Origin: VBDM01 sp035702665
Lineage (GTDB): Bacteria > Pseudomonadota > Gammaproteobacteria > Burkholderiales > SG8-39
Length of the DNA: 56,443 nucleotides
Assembly: GCA_035702665.1 (NCBI GenBank)
Contig: DASSQD010000065.1
Location: forward strand, 1 to 56,443
Direction of reading: 5' to 3'
Below are positions 32,426-40,431 of the stretch, one piece after another. The notes below the pieces were generated by a model. It was not told the origin of the DNA. It worked only from the letters and a program-made list of their open reading frames with translations, and made no database searches. The position numbers were made by a program, and so were the translations under genes. Every line of letters starts with the position of its first letter. Position 1 is the first letter of the stretch.

Positions 32426-33553
32426 CTATTGGTCCTTGGGCTTGGGTGCCGGCTCGTTGGTCGGCTGGATGGAATTGTTCACGACCACCGGGAATCCGGA
32501 GCGCAGCTTGATCTGCCCGGCGGTGACCACGGTGTCTCCTTCCTTGATGCCCGAGACGATCGCGACCTGGTCGCCGCGCGTCTCTCCGGTAGTGACGAAC
32601 CGCTGCTGCGCGACGAGCGCGACTTTATCGTCCTTCCCTTTGCTCTCCTCCACGACGAACACCGTATCCCCGTAGGGGTTGTAGGAAACCGCGGTCTGCG
32701 GCAGAGTCAGGAAGCGCTGCGGTCCGCCCGAGGCGAGCACCACCGTGACGAACATTCCGGGAAGCAGGCTGTGCTTGGGGTTGCGCACGGTGGCACGGGC
32801 CTGGACGTTGCGTGTCGCGGGATCCACCTTGGGGTCGATCGAGCTCACCTCGCCCTGGAACTGCTGCCCTTGGAAGGCGTCGGCCTTCAACGCGACTTTC
32901 TGCCCGGGCGCGATCCTGCCGAGCGATTTTTGCGGCGCATAGAAGTCCACGTAGACGGGGTCGAGCGCCTGGAGCGTCACCAGCTTCGTCCCGGCGTTGA
33001 CGTACTGGCCGATGTCGACTGCGCGGATTCCGAGCCGCCCGGCAAAGGGCGCTCGAACGAGCTTCTTGTTGAGCAGCGCCTGCTGCTCGGCAACCTGCGC
33101 CTTGGCGCTCTTGAGCGTCGCGGCATCTGCGTCGACCACAGCCTGGCTCACCGCCTGGATCGCCAGCTGCAGCTTGTCGCGCTCGTAATTCGCCTGCGCC
33201 AGCTCGGCAGCGGCCTCGAGGGATTGCAGCTTCGCCTGGTCCGCCTCGGCGTTGAGCTGGACAAGCGGCGCGCCCGCCTCGACCGCCTGTCCCGACTGGA
33301 AATGGATGGCCGTAATCACGCCGGGCAGCTCCGGTGCCAGATCCGCGCCGCGCACCGCGCGAACCGTTCCGACCGCCTGGAACTCGCCCTGCCATTCGGT
33401 GAACTGCGCCTTGGCCGTCGACACGGTCTGGGGCGGAATACCCTGGGCGGAGATGCTCTTGCGAATGACTCCGCCCAGGAAAGCCTTGAAACCGAACAGG
33501 CCGCCGAAAAGCGCCCCGACGATTGCCAACATGATAAGCATCCGTTTCATCAT
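32426..33553 (-). CDS. RND efflux periplasmic adaptor (membrane fusion protein)
   Basis: A 375-residue HlyD/AcrA-type adaptor with an N-terminal membrane anchor (LIMLAIVGALFGGLFGF), lipoyl and barrel-sandwich halves (GTVRAVRGADLAPELPG and VRAPFAGRLGIRAVDIGQYV), a helical hairpin between them and a beta-barrel region. I chose the ATG at 33553 (AAGGAG upstream); the extension to 33637 is unsupported. It bridges the pump and the outer-membrane factor encoded on either side. Confidence 0.93.
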   Translation of the reverse strand: MMKRMLIMLAIVGALFGGLFGFKAFLGGVIRKSISAQGIPPQTVSTAKAQFTEWQGEFQAVGTVRAVRGADLAPELPGVITAIHFQSGQAVEAGAPLVQLNAEADQAKLQSLEAAAELAQANYERDKLQLAIQAVSQAVVDADAATLKSAKAQVAEQQALLNKKLVRAPFAGRLGIRAVDIGQYVNAGTKLVTLQALDPVYVDFYAPQKSLGRIAPGQKVALKADAFQGQQFQGEVSSIDPKVDPATRNVQARATVRNPKHSLLPGMFVTVVLASGGPQRFLTLPQTAVSYNPYGDTVFVVEESKGKDDKVALVAQQRFVTTGETRGDQVAIVSGIKEGDTVVTAGQIKLRSGFPVVVNNSIQPTNEPAPKPKDQ

Positions 33554-33585
33554 GACGTCCGACTCCTTGAATTCTCGCGGCGCCC

Positions 33586-35079
33586 TTAGTTGGCGACCTT
33601 CGCGGGCGCCTCGCTCGACTGCTCCGCGCGACTCCACCAGCCGCCGCCCAGCGCCTGGAACAGGGCCGCCGTATCCGCGTAGCGCGCGGCCTGCGCCTGC
33701 ACCAGGGCGAATTTCGCGAGCGAGTACTGCCGCTGCGCGTTGAACAACTGGACATAGTTCACCGCGCCGAACTTGAGCTGCTGCTGCGTGACCTCCAAGC
33801 TCTCGCGCGCGGCGGCCTCAGCTTCGGACTGCGCCTTCAGCGCTCGCGCGTCGTGCTCGAGCGCGAGCAGAACGTCGGCGATGTCCTGGAAGGCGGTGAG
33901 AACCGCCGACCGATACTGGGCAAAGGCCTGGTCGTAGGCCGCTTCCGCGCCGCGCTTCTGCGCGGCGAGCTGCCCTGCGTGAAAAATCGGCTGTAGCAGA
34001 TTCGCGCCGATGTTCCAGAGCTGCGTGCCGGGATTGAACAGGTCGCCGGTGCTCAACGCCGCGGTCCCGAAGCTCCCGCTCAGAGTCACCTGAGGGAACA
34101 TCAGCGCCTCCGCGACGCCGATCCGGGCGTTGGTCTGTCGAAGGATCGCTTCGGCCTGACGCACGTCGGGCCTCTGCTGAAGGAGCTCCGAGGGCACGCT
34201 GACCGGAAGATCCCGCGGCAGGCGGAAATTTCCGAAATCGAGGTCGGGCAGCTTCGCGTCGGCCGGCAGCTTGCCCAGCAGCACCGCGAGCTGGTTGCGG
34301 GTCTGGCCGAGGGCCTTCTCCAGCGGCGGCAACGTCGCGCGCGTCTGCGCAGCTTGCGCGCGCTGGCCGAGCAGGTCGGATCCGGAGATCGCGCCGAGCG
34401 CGAACTGTTTCTGCGCCAGCTCCAGCTGGGCATCCTGCGCCTCGGAGATCTCGCGCGTGGCGCGGATCTGCTCGCGCAGCGAGGCCTCGCGAAACGCAGT
34501 CGTCGCGACGTTTGCGGTGAGCGCGAGATAGGCCGCCTCGACCTGGAAGCGCTGGAAGTCGACGCCCGCCTTGAGGGCTTCGAGCTCGCGGCGCGCGCCG
34601 CCCGCGACGTCGATCTGGTAGCTCACGTTCACCGAGGCGTTATAGAGATTGAACGTGCTCGGGGGAATCGACGGGTTCCCGAACGTCGCGCCGGAGATGC
34701 GCTGCCGCCGGGCCGAAAGGCTCGCGTCGACGCTGGGGTAGAGCACCGAGTACTGCGCGTTCACGTTCTCCTCGGCCTGCCGCAGCGCGGCCTTCGCGGC
34801 CGCCAGCGTCGGCTGGCCGGCGAGCGCCGTACGGATGAGCGCGTCGAGCTCCGGCGAGCCGAAAACGGCCCACCAGTCGGCGGCGATCTTCGCCCCGACC
34901 TGGAAGCGTTGCGCGTCTCCGCCCTGCACCGGCGCGGATTCGGTCTGCTTGGGTTGCGGATTCTCCGTGTACGCGCTCGCGGCGGGCGCCTCGGGGGCGC
35001 GATAGTCGGGCCCGACCGCGCAGGCGGCGAGCAGTGCGGACACCGCGACGGCGAGGGCGCGGCCGTCGAGCCGGCTCAT
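33586..35079 (-). CDS. Outer-membrane efflux lipoprotein (NodT/OprM family)
   Basis: A 497-residue TolC-like channel with a lipoprotein signal (ALLAAC, modified Cys at about 20) and two repeated helical/strand halves. The N-terminal AVGPDYRAPEAP is characteristic of NodT-type factors. Its start overlaps the tetR stop (ATGA, 35076-35079). It completes a tripartite pump with the downstream adaptor and RND permease. Confidence 0.93.
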   Translation of the reverse strand: MSRLDGRALAVAVSALLAACAVGPDYRAPEAPAASAYTENPQPKQTESAPVQGGDAQRFQVGAKIAADWWAVFGSPELDALIRTALAGQPTLAAAKAALRQAEENVNAQYSVLYPSVDASLSARRQRISGATFGNPSIPPSTFNLYNASVNVSYQIDVAGGARRELEALKAGVDFQRFQVEAAYLALTANVATTAFREASLREQIRATREISEAQDAQLELAQKQFALGAISGSDLLGQRAQAAQTRATLPPLEKALGQTRNQLAVLLGKLPADAKLPDLDFGNFRLPRDLPVSVPSELLQQRPDVRQAEAILRQTNARIGVAEALMFPQVTLSGSFGTAALSTGDLFNPGTQLWNIGANLLQPIFHAGQLAAQKRGAEAAYDQAFAQYRSAVLTAFQDIADVLLALEHDARALKAQSEAEAAARESLEVTQQQLKFGAVNYVQLFNAQRQYSLAKFALVQAQAARYADTAALFQALGGGWWSRAEQSSEAPAKVAN

Positions 35080-35753
35080 CGCCTTGCCCCTTTCGCCGGG
35101 CGCTCTTCTCCGTTCGCCGGCTGGAGCCCTACCATCAGCGCGCGCACCGCGTCGTGCAGTCGCTGACGCGCTTTTCCCTTGGCTTCCAATCCGCTACAGA
35201 AGAACTGGTCGCACATGGCCGAGTTGAAGCTCACCGCCATCATCAGCTCGGCGACGGTGTCGGGGACCGCGGAAGCTGCGACGCGGCCGAGCCGCTGCTC
35301 GGCGCGCAGGTAGGCCGCGATCGCGACGGCGGCGCGCCCCGGTCCCATGGAGCGCTCGTTCATCATGCCGCGCACCTTGGCGAGCAGCTCCTGGTCGGCA
35401 AAAAGCGAGCACACCAGGGGCGTGATCCGGTGATGGAAAGCGAACGCGCTCTCGAGCACCTTTTCGAGGTTCTTCTGCACCGTGTCCTGGCCCACCTGCA
35501 AGAGCAGGCTCTGCAGCACCTCGGGGAAATCTCCGAGCTGGTGCAGCACTACCGAAACGATCAGCTCGGCCTTGTCGCCGAAGTGGTGATAGAGAGCGCC
35601 CTCGGCGACGTTCGCCGCCTTCGCGATGTCCCGCGTGCTTACCGCACCCAGCCCGTGCGAAGCCAAGAGCCGCTCGGTCGCGGCGAGCAGGCGCTCCTTC
35701 TGGTCGGGCGAGGGCGCACGGGAAGACGAACGGGATGCGGAGGTTTTCGCCAC
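35076..35753 (-). CDS. TetR/AcrR family repressor of the efflux operon
   Basis: A 225-residue regulator with an N-terminal TetR helix-turn-helix (about 20-65: KERLLAATERLLASHGLGAV, then VAEGALYHHFGDKAEL) and a helical ligand-binding domain. The GTG at 35753 lacks a clear ribosome-binding site; no better start is seen. It is the first gene of the operon it probably represses, with two identical palindromes 40-73 bp upstream. Ligand unknown. Confidence 0.92.
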   Translation of the reverse strand: MAKTSASRSSSRAPSPDQKERLLAATERLLASHGLGAVSTRDIAKAANVAEGALYHHFGDKAELIVSVVLHQLGDFPEVLQSLLLQVGQDTVQKNLEKVLESAFAFHHRITPLVCSLFADQELLAKVRGMMNERSMGPGRAAVAIAAYLRAEQRLGRVAASAVPDTVAELMMAVSFNSAMCDQFFCSGLEAKGKARQRLHDAVRALMVGLQPANGEERPAKGARR

Positions 35754-35792
35754 GCGAGTCGTGTCTGGAAAGTGAGACGGTCTCGACTAATT

Positions 35793-35826
35793 TGAGCAAT
35801 CGCTCAGGCATTGTGAGCAATCGCTC
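35793..35826. promoter_or_regulatory. Tandem palindromic operators upstream of tetR
   Basis: The 14-bp palindrome TGAGCAATCGCTCA occurs twice (35793-35806 and 35813-35826), with identical sequence and a 20-bp centre-to-centre distance, about two helical turns. Each is a perfect inverted repeat of TGAGC around AATC. A further GAGAC-G-GTCTC repeat lies at 35774-35784. Position and symmetry fit binding of two TetR dimers on one DNA face. Confidence 0.75.
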
Positions 35827-35827
35827 A

Positions 35828-35859
35828 AGAAAAAGCAAGCCCCGCTCAACGCGGGGCTT
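35828..35859 (-). terminator. Terminator after the aminotransferase fusion gene
   Basis: On the minus strand AAGCCCCGC (35859-35851) and GCGGGGCTT (35845-35837) form a 9-bp perfect stem with a five-base loop, followed by GCTTTTTCTT. It separates the fusion gene from the efflux operon and abuts the tandem operators. Confidence 0.85.
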
Positions 35860-35886
35860 ATGTCGTATACGAACTACAGGACGGCG

Positions 35887-37398
35887 TTACGCAGCAGCGC
35901 GGGCCTTCTGCTTCTGCTGCGCGGCCTTGGTGTGCATCGAAGCGTAGGCCCCGTGCGCTGCGGCCTCGGCATCGCCGACGTGGACGTTCATCCCCATGTC
36001 CGACAGCACCGATCCCAGCGCCGACAGGCACAGCATCACGTTGTCCGGACGGCAGGAGTAGCCCATGATGCCGATGCGCCAGATCTTGCCGGCGAGCGGT
36101 CCGAGTCCCGCGCCGATCTCGATGCTGAACTCGTTGAGGAGCGTCTTCCTCACCTCGGCCTCGTTGACGCCCTCCGGGCAGCGCACCGCGTTCATCTGCG
36201 GCAGCTGGTACTTCTCGTTCACCAGGAACTTCAGGCCCATCGCCTCCAAGCCCGCCTTGAGCGCATTGTGGTGCCGCTGATGACGTGCCCAGGCATTCTC
36301 CATCCCTTCCTCGCGCAGCAGCAGCAGTGCCTCGTGTAGGCCGAAGAGCGAGTTGGTCGGCGCGGTGTGGTGGTAGGTGCGCGTGGTCGCGCCCCAGTAG
36401 CCGAGCAGGAGGTTCATATCCATGAACCAGGAATGGATCTTGTCCTTGCGCGCCTTCACGTACTCCACCACGCGCTCGGAGAAGGACACGGGCGACAGGC
36501 CCGGGGTGCACGACAGGCACTTCTGGCTCGCCGAGTAGATCGCGTCGATTTCCCATTCGTCGACGCGCACCGGCGACCCGCCGAGCGTGGTCACGGCGTC
36601 GACGATCGCGAGTGCGTCGTGATCGTGCGCGATCTTCACCAGCGTCCTCGCGTCCGACTGCACGCCGGTGGAGGTCTCGCCGTGGACGAACGCGACGACG
36701 CGCGCGTCGCGGTTCTTCTTCAGCGCGTCCTCGAGCTTCTGCGGGTCGACCGGCGAGCCCCACTCGTCCTCGACCACGATCGCCTTGCCGCCGCAGCGCT
36801 CGACGTTCTCGATCATGCGGCCGCCGAACACGCCGTTCCTGCACACGATGACCTTGTCGCCGGGCGCAACCAGGTTCACGAAGCAGTACTCCATCCCGAC
36901 CGAACCGGGCCCGGAGATCGGGAAGGTCAGCGGATTCTTTGTCTGGTAGACGTAGCGCAGGAGGCCTTTCAGCTCCTCCATCATCTCGACGAAGACCGGA
37001 TCGAGATAGCCGATCGCAGGCTGGCTCATGGTGGTGAGCACGCGCGGATGGATCTCGGTCGGTCCGGGACCCATGAGGGTGCGCTGCGGCGGATGAAAAG
37101 AGCTGATTCGTTTGGCGGGTGCGAAATCGTCCATGGCGTCCTTTCCCGAGAGTGGCGACCCGAACAGATGACCGTCGGGGCGCGATTTGACCTTCACCGG
37201 CTTCTTCGCCGAGGCTTCGTTCAGCACCTCGACGGCGTGAATGCCGCCGTTGGTGACGCGCTCGACCTCGGTCGCCCAGCGCGCGGGCACGTAGCCCGAC
37301 TTCACCCAGTTGTTCACGACCGCGCGGTCGAGACGGAACGCACGGGCGACTTCCGCTTGGCTACCGAAGATTTGTACGAGGCGGGCGGCGCAGCTCAC
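35887..37398 (-). CDS. Class V aminotransferase (alanine/serine-glyoxylate type) with N-terminal HTH domain
   Basis: A 503-residue protein from a GTG start. Residues 1-60 form a Cro/YdaS-like helix-turn-helix (LVQIFGSQAEVARAFRLDRA, then VNNWVKSGYVPARW), followed by a charged linker to about 88. The aminotransferase begins near Met89 (RTLMGPGPTEIHPRVL). The PLP lysine is Lys293 in SASQKCLS, preceded by VDAVTTLGG. The reaction should be transfer of an amino group to glyoxylate or pyruvate. There is no stop or frameshift between the parts. An internal start at Met89 could give the enzyme alone. An inverted repeat covers its putative promoter, suggesting self-regulation. A PLP-controlled regulator is possible, but catalytic motifs look intact. 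Confidence 0.85.
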   Translation of the reverse strand: MSCAARLVQIFGSQAEVARAFRLDRAVVNNWVKSGYVPARWATEVERVTNGGIHAVEVLNEASAKKPVKVKSRPDGHLFGSPLSGKDAMDDFAPAKRISSFHPPQRTLMGPGPTEIHPRVLTTMSQPAIGYLDPVFVEMMEELKGLLRYVYQTKNPLTFPISGPGSVGMEYCFVNLVAPGDKVIVCRNGVFGGRMIENVERCGGKAIVVEDEWGSPVDPQKLEDALKKNRDARVVAFVHGETSTGVQSDARTLVKIAHDHDALAIVDAVTTLGGSPVRVDEWEIDAIYSASQKCLSCTPGLSPVSFSERVVEYVKARKDKIHSWFMDMNLLLGYWGATTRTYHHTAPTNSLFGLHEALLLLREEGMENAWARHQRHHNALKAGLEAMGLKFLVNEKYQLPQMNAVRCPEGVNEAEVRKTLLNEFSIEIGAGLGPLAGKIWRIGIMGYSCRPDNVMLCLSALGSVLSDMGMNVHVGDAEAAAHGAYASMHTKAAQQKQKARAAA

Positions 37399-37407
37399 GG
37401 CCGTCGA

Positions 37408-37436
37408 AGATTAGCATGTCAAAGTTAGCTTGACAA
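37408..37436 (-). promoter_or_regulatory. Promoter and overlapping inverted repeat for the HTH-aminotransferase gene
   Basis: On the minus strand TTGTCA (37436-37431), a 17-bp spacer and TAATCT (37413-37408) form a good promoter. The inverted repeat TGTCAA-N7-TTGACA (37417-37435) covers the -35 box and spacer, the place for a repressor. Transcription would start around 37401, only a few bases before the GTG at 37398. Confidence 0.55.
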
Positions 37437-37456
37437 TACCAGCTATACCTATTGGG

Positions 37457-38422
37457 TCATTCAATCTGCAACCCAATGCGCTTGATCAGGGCCCCAAGGC
37501 GCTCGTGCTCCGTGCGCAGCATTTTCGCGTACTCCTCCGGCGAGGAGCCGGCCGGCTCCATGCCGATGGCCCCCATGCGCTCGACGACATCCCGTGACTT
37601 GACCGTATCGATCACGGCGCGGTTGAGCCGATCGACGATCTCGCGCGGCGTGCGCGCGGCGACGAAGACGCCGAGCGGAGCCGCCATGTCGAAACCCGGA
37701 TCGACCGTCTCCGCGACCGTGGGGACCTCGGGCGTGAGGCTCGAGCGCCTTCCCATGCTGAACGCGAGCACGCGTAGCTTCCCGGTCTTCATCGCGCTCG
37801 CCGCGGCGGGATAGCCGACGAAGCCGAGAAGGACGTCGCCTGCCATCATGGCGGGCACCGACTGTCCCGCGCCCTTGAAGGGCACGTGGGTGAAGTCGAC
37901 GTGCAGGTCGGCCTTGAACAGTTCCATCGTGATCTGGTGAATGGAGCCGTTGCCCGATGATGCATAAGGCATCGGGTCCTTGCGCGACTTGGCAAGCGCG
38001 ACCAGCTCCTGAATGGAGTTGGCGGGCACCGAAGGATGAACGACCAGCCACATCGGCACCACCACCGCGAGCGACACCGGCTGGAGGTCGCGGAATGGAT
38101 CGTAGGGCAGCGACTTGAACAGATGCGGGGCCGTTGTGATCACGCTCGAGTCGCTGATGAGGACGGTATATCCGTCGGGCGGCGATTTGGCGGCGAGATC
38201 GGCCGCCACCGTGCTGCCTGCGCCGGGGCGGTTCTCCACCACGAATTGCTGGCCGAGGGCGTTGGTCCATTTCGCGGCGAACAGGCGCGCCAGCGTATCG
38301 GGGTTGCCGCCTGGCGCAAGGCCGACGAGCACCCGTACGGGTCTTTGCGGCCAAGCCTGCCCGGTCGCCGTCGCCGACCACGCCGTCGCGAGCACTCCGA
38401 GCCACAGCGCAATGCGAGTCAT
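37457..38422 (-). CDS. Bug/TctC-family periplasmic solute-binding protein
   Basis: A 321-residue exported protein (signal ending ATATGQAW) of the tripartite tricarboxylate transporter receptor family, greatly expanded in Burkholderiales. Characteristic parts are WPQRPVRVLVGLAPGGNPD, VVENRPGAGSTVAADLAAKS, and the FKGAGQSVPAMMAGDV region. The ATG at 38422 follows GAGGAGGAAA; upstream in-frame sequence is rejected. No TctA/TctB membrane genes are nearby, as is common for orphan Bug receptors. The ligand is probably a small carboxylate or aromatic acid. It lies 10 bp after the gene at 38433. Confidence 0.92.
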   Translation of the reverse strand: MTRIALWLGVLATAWSATATGQAWPQRPVRVLVGLAPGGNPDTLARLFAAKWTNALGQQFVVENRPGAGSTVAADLAAKSPPDGYTVLISDSSVITTAPHLFKSLPYDPFRDLQPVSLAVVVPMWLVVHPSVPANSIQELVALAKSRKDPMPYASSGNGSIHQITMELFKADLHVDFTHVPFKGAGQSVPAMMAGDVLLGFVGYPAAASAMKTGKLRVLAFSMGRRSSLTPEVPTVAETVDPGFDMAAPLGVFVAARTPREIVDRLNRAVIDTVKSRDVVERMGAIGMEPAGSSPEEYAKMLRTEHERLGALIKRIGLQIE

Positions 38423-38432
38423 CGTTTCCTCC

Positions 38433-39524
38433 TCAGACTTCCGCGTGGATCCGCAGCAGGCCCGGGATCGTCTCGGGTGGCCGCCGCCCGAAGCCGCACT
38501 CGGTGGCGATGCCGAAATCGCGCGCGTACTTGGCTGCGGCGCGCATTCGCCTCCGCGTGCCATCGGCACCGTCCGAGTCGTGCACGAGCCCGAGAAAGAG
38601 CTTCGTTTTCGGATCGAGCTTCAGCCCCGCAAGCGGCCCGAAATAGGCTTCGTCGTCGCGGTCGGCGGGAACTGGCATGTGGAGGTAGTCGATCGGACGA
38701 GCGAGCTTCGCCGCGAGGCGATTGTGCACTTCGACCATGTTGGCGGTGCTCTCCGGCTCCTTCCAGTGGCGGCCGCCGTAGCTCCCGTAGCATAGGTGCA
38801 CGCCGAGTTCCACGTCGCGAGGCACGCGCGCGCAATGGATCGCGAGGCGCTCGATGACTCCCGATTCGACGTCGGCGAAATGCGCGTGACGCACGCCTTC
38901 CCACTGCCCCATTTCGGTGGAGACGTCCCACTGGATCGCCAGGTCGCGGTGCGGAATCGCCGCGAGGATCTCGTCGACCTCGGAGAAGAGTCGCTCGCGG
39001 TAGATCGGCTCGACGACTGCGTGATGCTCGTAGACCACGTGAGCGTTCAGGAACGCCGCCGTCGTGGGGAGAGCGACCTGAAAGCGCAGGTGCGCCGGAA
39101 TCACACCCTCCTCGCGCAGGCGGCACAGGATCCGGTAGGAGTCGATCGCCGCTTCGGGGTAGCCGAGGCGCCCGATGCGAATGTCCTCCGGATTCACGCC
39201 GGCGCGAACACGCAGGCGCGGGGGCGGCGGCGCTCCGCGCGGAACGGCGGCGCTCCCTTTCCAGGTGCGCCTGCCTTCGATGGGGTGGGTGATGCGGCCG
39301 CCTGCGGCGAGCTCGCGCGGGTCGTCCTCGAAAGCGGGGTTGTTCTCCAGGGCGAAGCGCAGCCGGGCGACCCACGAGGTCCGCGGCCCCGTCTCGCCGT
39401 CCGGAATGCGCCGCATGCGCGCTCCGAGGAGAGAACCGACCGTCCGGAACACATCCTCGCTGTCCGCGAGGCCCACGCTGCCCACTAGCAGCACCTCGCG
39501 AGCTGACTGGGAACCGGGTTTCAC
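38433..39524 (-). CDS. Conserved protein, possible MetE/UROD-like barrel
   Basis: A 363-residue soluble protein from a GTG start. The segments VGSVGLADSEDVFRTVG, RIPDGETGPRTSWV, AIQWDVSTEMGQWEG, ELGVHLCYGSYGGRHWKEP and a C-terminal IATECGFGRRP suggest a TIM barrel like cobalamin-independent methionine synthase or the UROD/MetE superfamily, with possible metal-site residues (His, Cys, Cys) in the last two. I cannot name the reaction. It is the upstream partner of the Bug receptor in a two-gene unit, so it may act on the imported compound. Confidence 0.6.
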   Translation of the reverse strand: MKPGSQSAREVLLVGSVGLADSEDVFRTVGSLLGARMRRIPDGETGPRTSWVARLRFALENNPAFEDDPRELAAGGRITHPIEGRRTWKGSAAVPRGAPPPPRLRVRAGVNPEDIRIGRLGYPEAAIDSYRILCRLREEGVIPAHLRFQVALPTTAAFLNAHVVYEHHAVVEPIYRERLFSEVDEILAAIPHRDLAIQWDVSTEMGQWEGVRHAHFADVESGVIERLAIHCARVPRDVELGVHLCYGSYGGRHWKEPESTANMVEVHNRLAAKLARPIDYLHMPVPADRDDEAYFGPLAGLKLDPKTKLFLGLVHDSDGADGTRRRMRAAAKYARDFGIATECGFGRRPPETIPGLLRIHAEV

Positions 39525-39554
39525 GCCCGCATTGTAGCGGGTGAGCGGGACGCT

Positions 39555-40337
39555 TTATCCCGAGTGCTCGCTCACCGCCTCCGAAGTCGAAGTCGCCGCT
39601 GCCCGCGATGCGCCGATGCGCCCGATGAGCGGAAGCTTCAGTGCAGGGTCGAAGGGGTTCACCCCGAAGGTGAGACCCAGGAGGTTGATTTCCAGCCCCT
39701 CGACGCCGCTCGCCGTGATTCCGGCGAGTCCGAAGAGCGAGAACTGGAAGCCGCGGCCGCTCGGCGCCGAGCCGATCAGCTTCGTTCCGCTGTAGTCCTT
39801 GCCGATCGCGGTGGGGGGCAGGTCGGCTCCGAGCTCGGGCACCGCGCGAAGCACCCAGGCGGTAAAGGTATTGGAGTTCGGGCCGGGCCACATCACGTAC
39901 TCGCCTGCCCAGGGATAGGCACGCGCCGCCGCGTCTATCCTCGGAATCAGCTCGGCCGCCGCGGGACCGTGTTTCTCGGCGATGAGCTCGGGCGCGGCGC
40001 CGAACCAGCGCGCGTCGGGCGCACGGTGCCTGATCGCGAGCGCGGTGTCCTGCCAGCGCAGCCGCCAGCCGATGATCTCGTACACGGTGTACTCGCTCGC
40101 GGTAGCGGGCTTGACCGCGATCCAGGTGTGCACGCCGAAGACACCGCGCCAGCCGATGACCCGGGCGGCGTACACCTGCACCACCGCTTCTGGGTACGCC
40201 GCCGCCTCGGGGGCGAGCCCCACGGGCTCCTGGCTCGCCGTGCGCCAGTCCTGAGCTGTTACGCGACCCACCACCGCAGCGCCGAGCGCGATCACACCTG
40301 CCAGGACAAGGAGAGCGGGAAACACGCGAAGCCTCAT
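39555..40337 (-). CDS. DUF3750 family protein
   Basis: A 260-residue protein with an N-terminal membrane anchor or signal (LRVFPALLVLAGVIALGAAVVG) and the family motif YVMWPGPNSNTFTAWVLR near residue 150, with WRGVFGVHTWIAVKPA upstream. DUF3750 proteins have an NlpC/P60-related look, with conserved His and Asn, but no proven activity. The predicted catalytic domain would face the periplasm. The ATG at 40337 opens the membrane segment; no ribosome-binding site is obvious. Confidence 0.78.
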   Translation of the reverse strand: MRLRVFPALLVLAGVIALGAAVVGRVTAQDWRTASQEPVGLAPEAAAYPEAVVQVYAARVIGWRGVFGVHTWIAVKPATASEYTVYEIIGWRLRWQDTALAIRHRAPDARWFGAAPELIAEKHGPAAAELIPRIDAAARAYPWAGEYVMWPGPNSNTFTAWVLRAVPELGADLPPTAIGKDYSGTKLIGSAPSGRGFQFSLFGLAGITASGVEGLEINLLGLTFGVNPFDPALKLPLIGRIGASRAAATSTSEAVSEHSG

Positions 40338-40431
40338 TGATCTTTCGGCACCTGTTCTACCGATAGAGCGTGACGTGCGCATTTCGTTCAACGAAGCGAA
40401 TCGGCGCGAGGTTAACGCGCCGGAGAGGATG

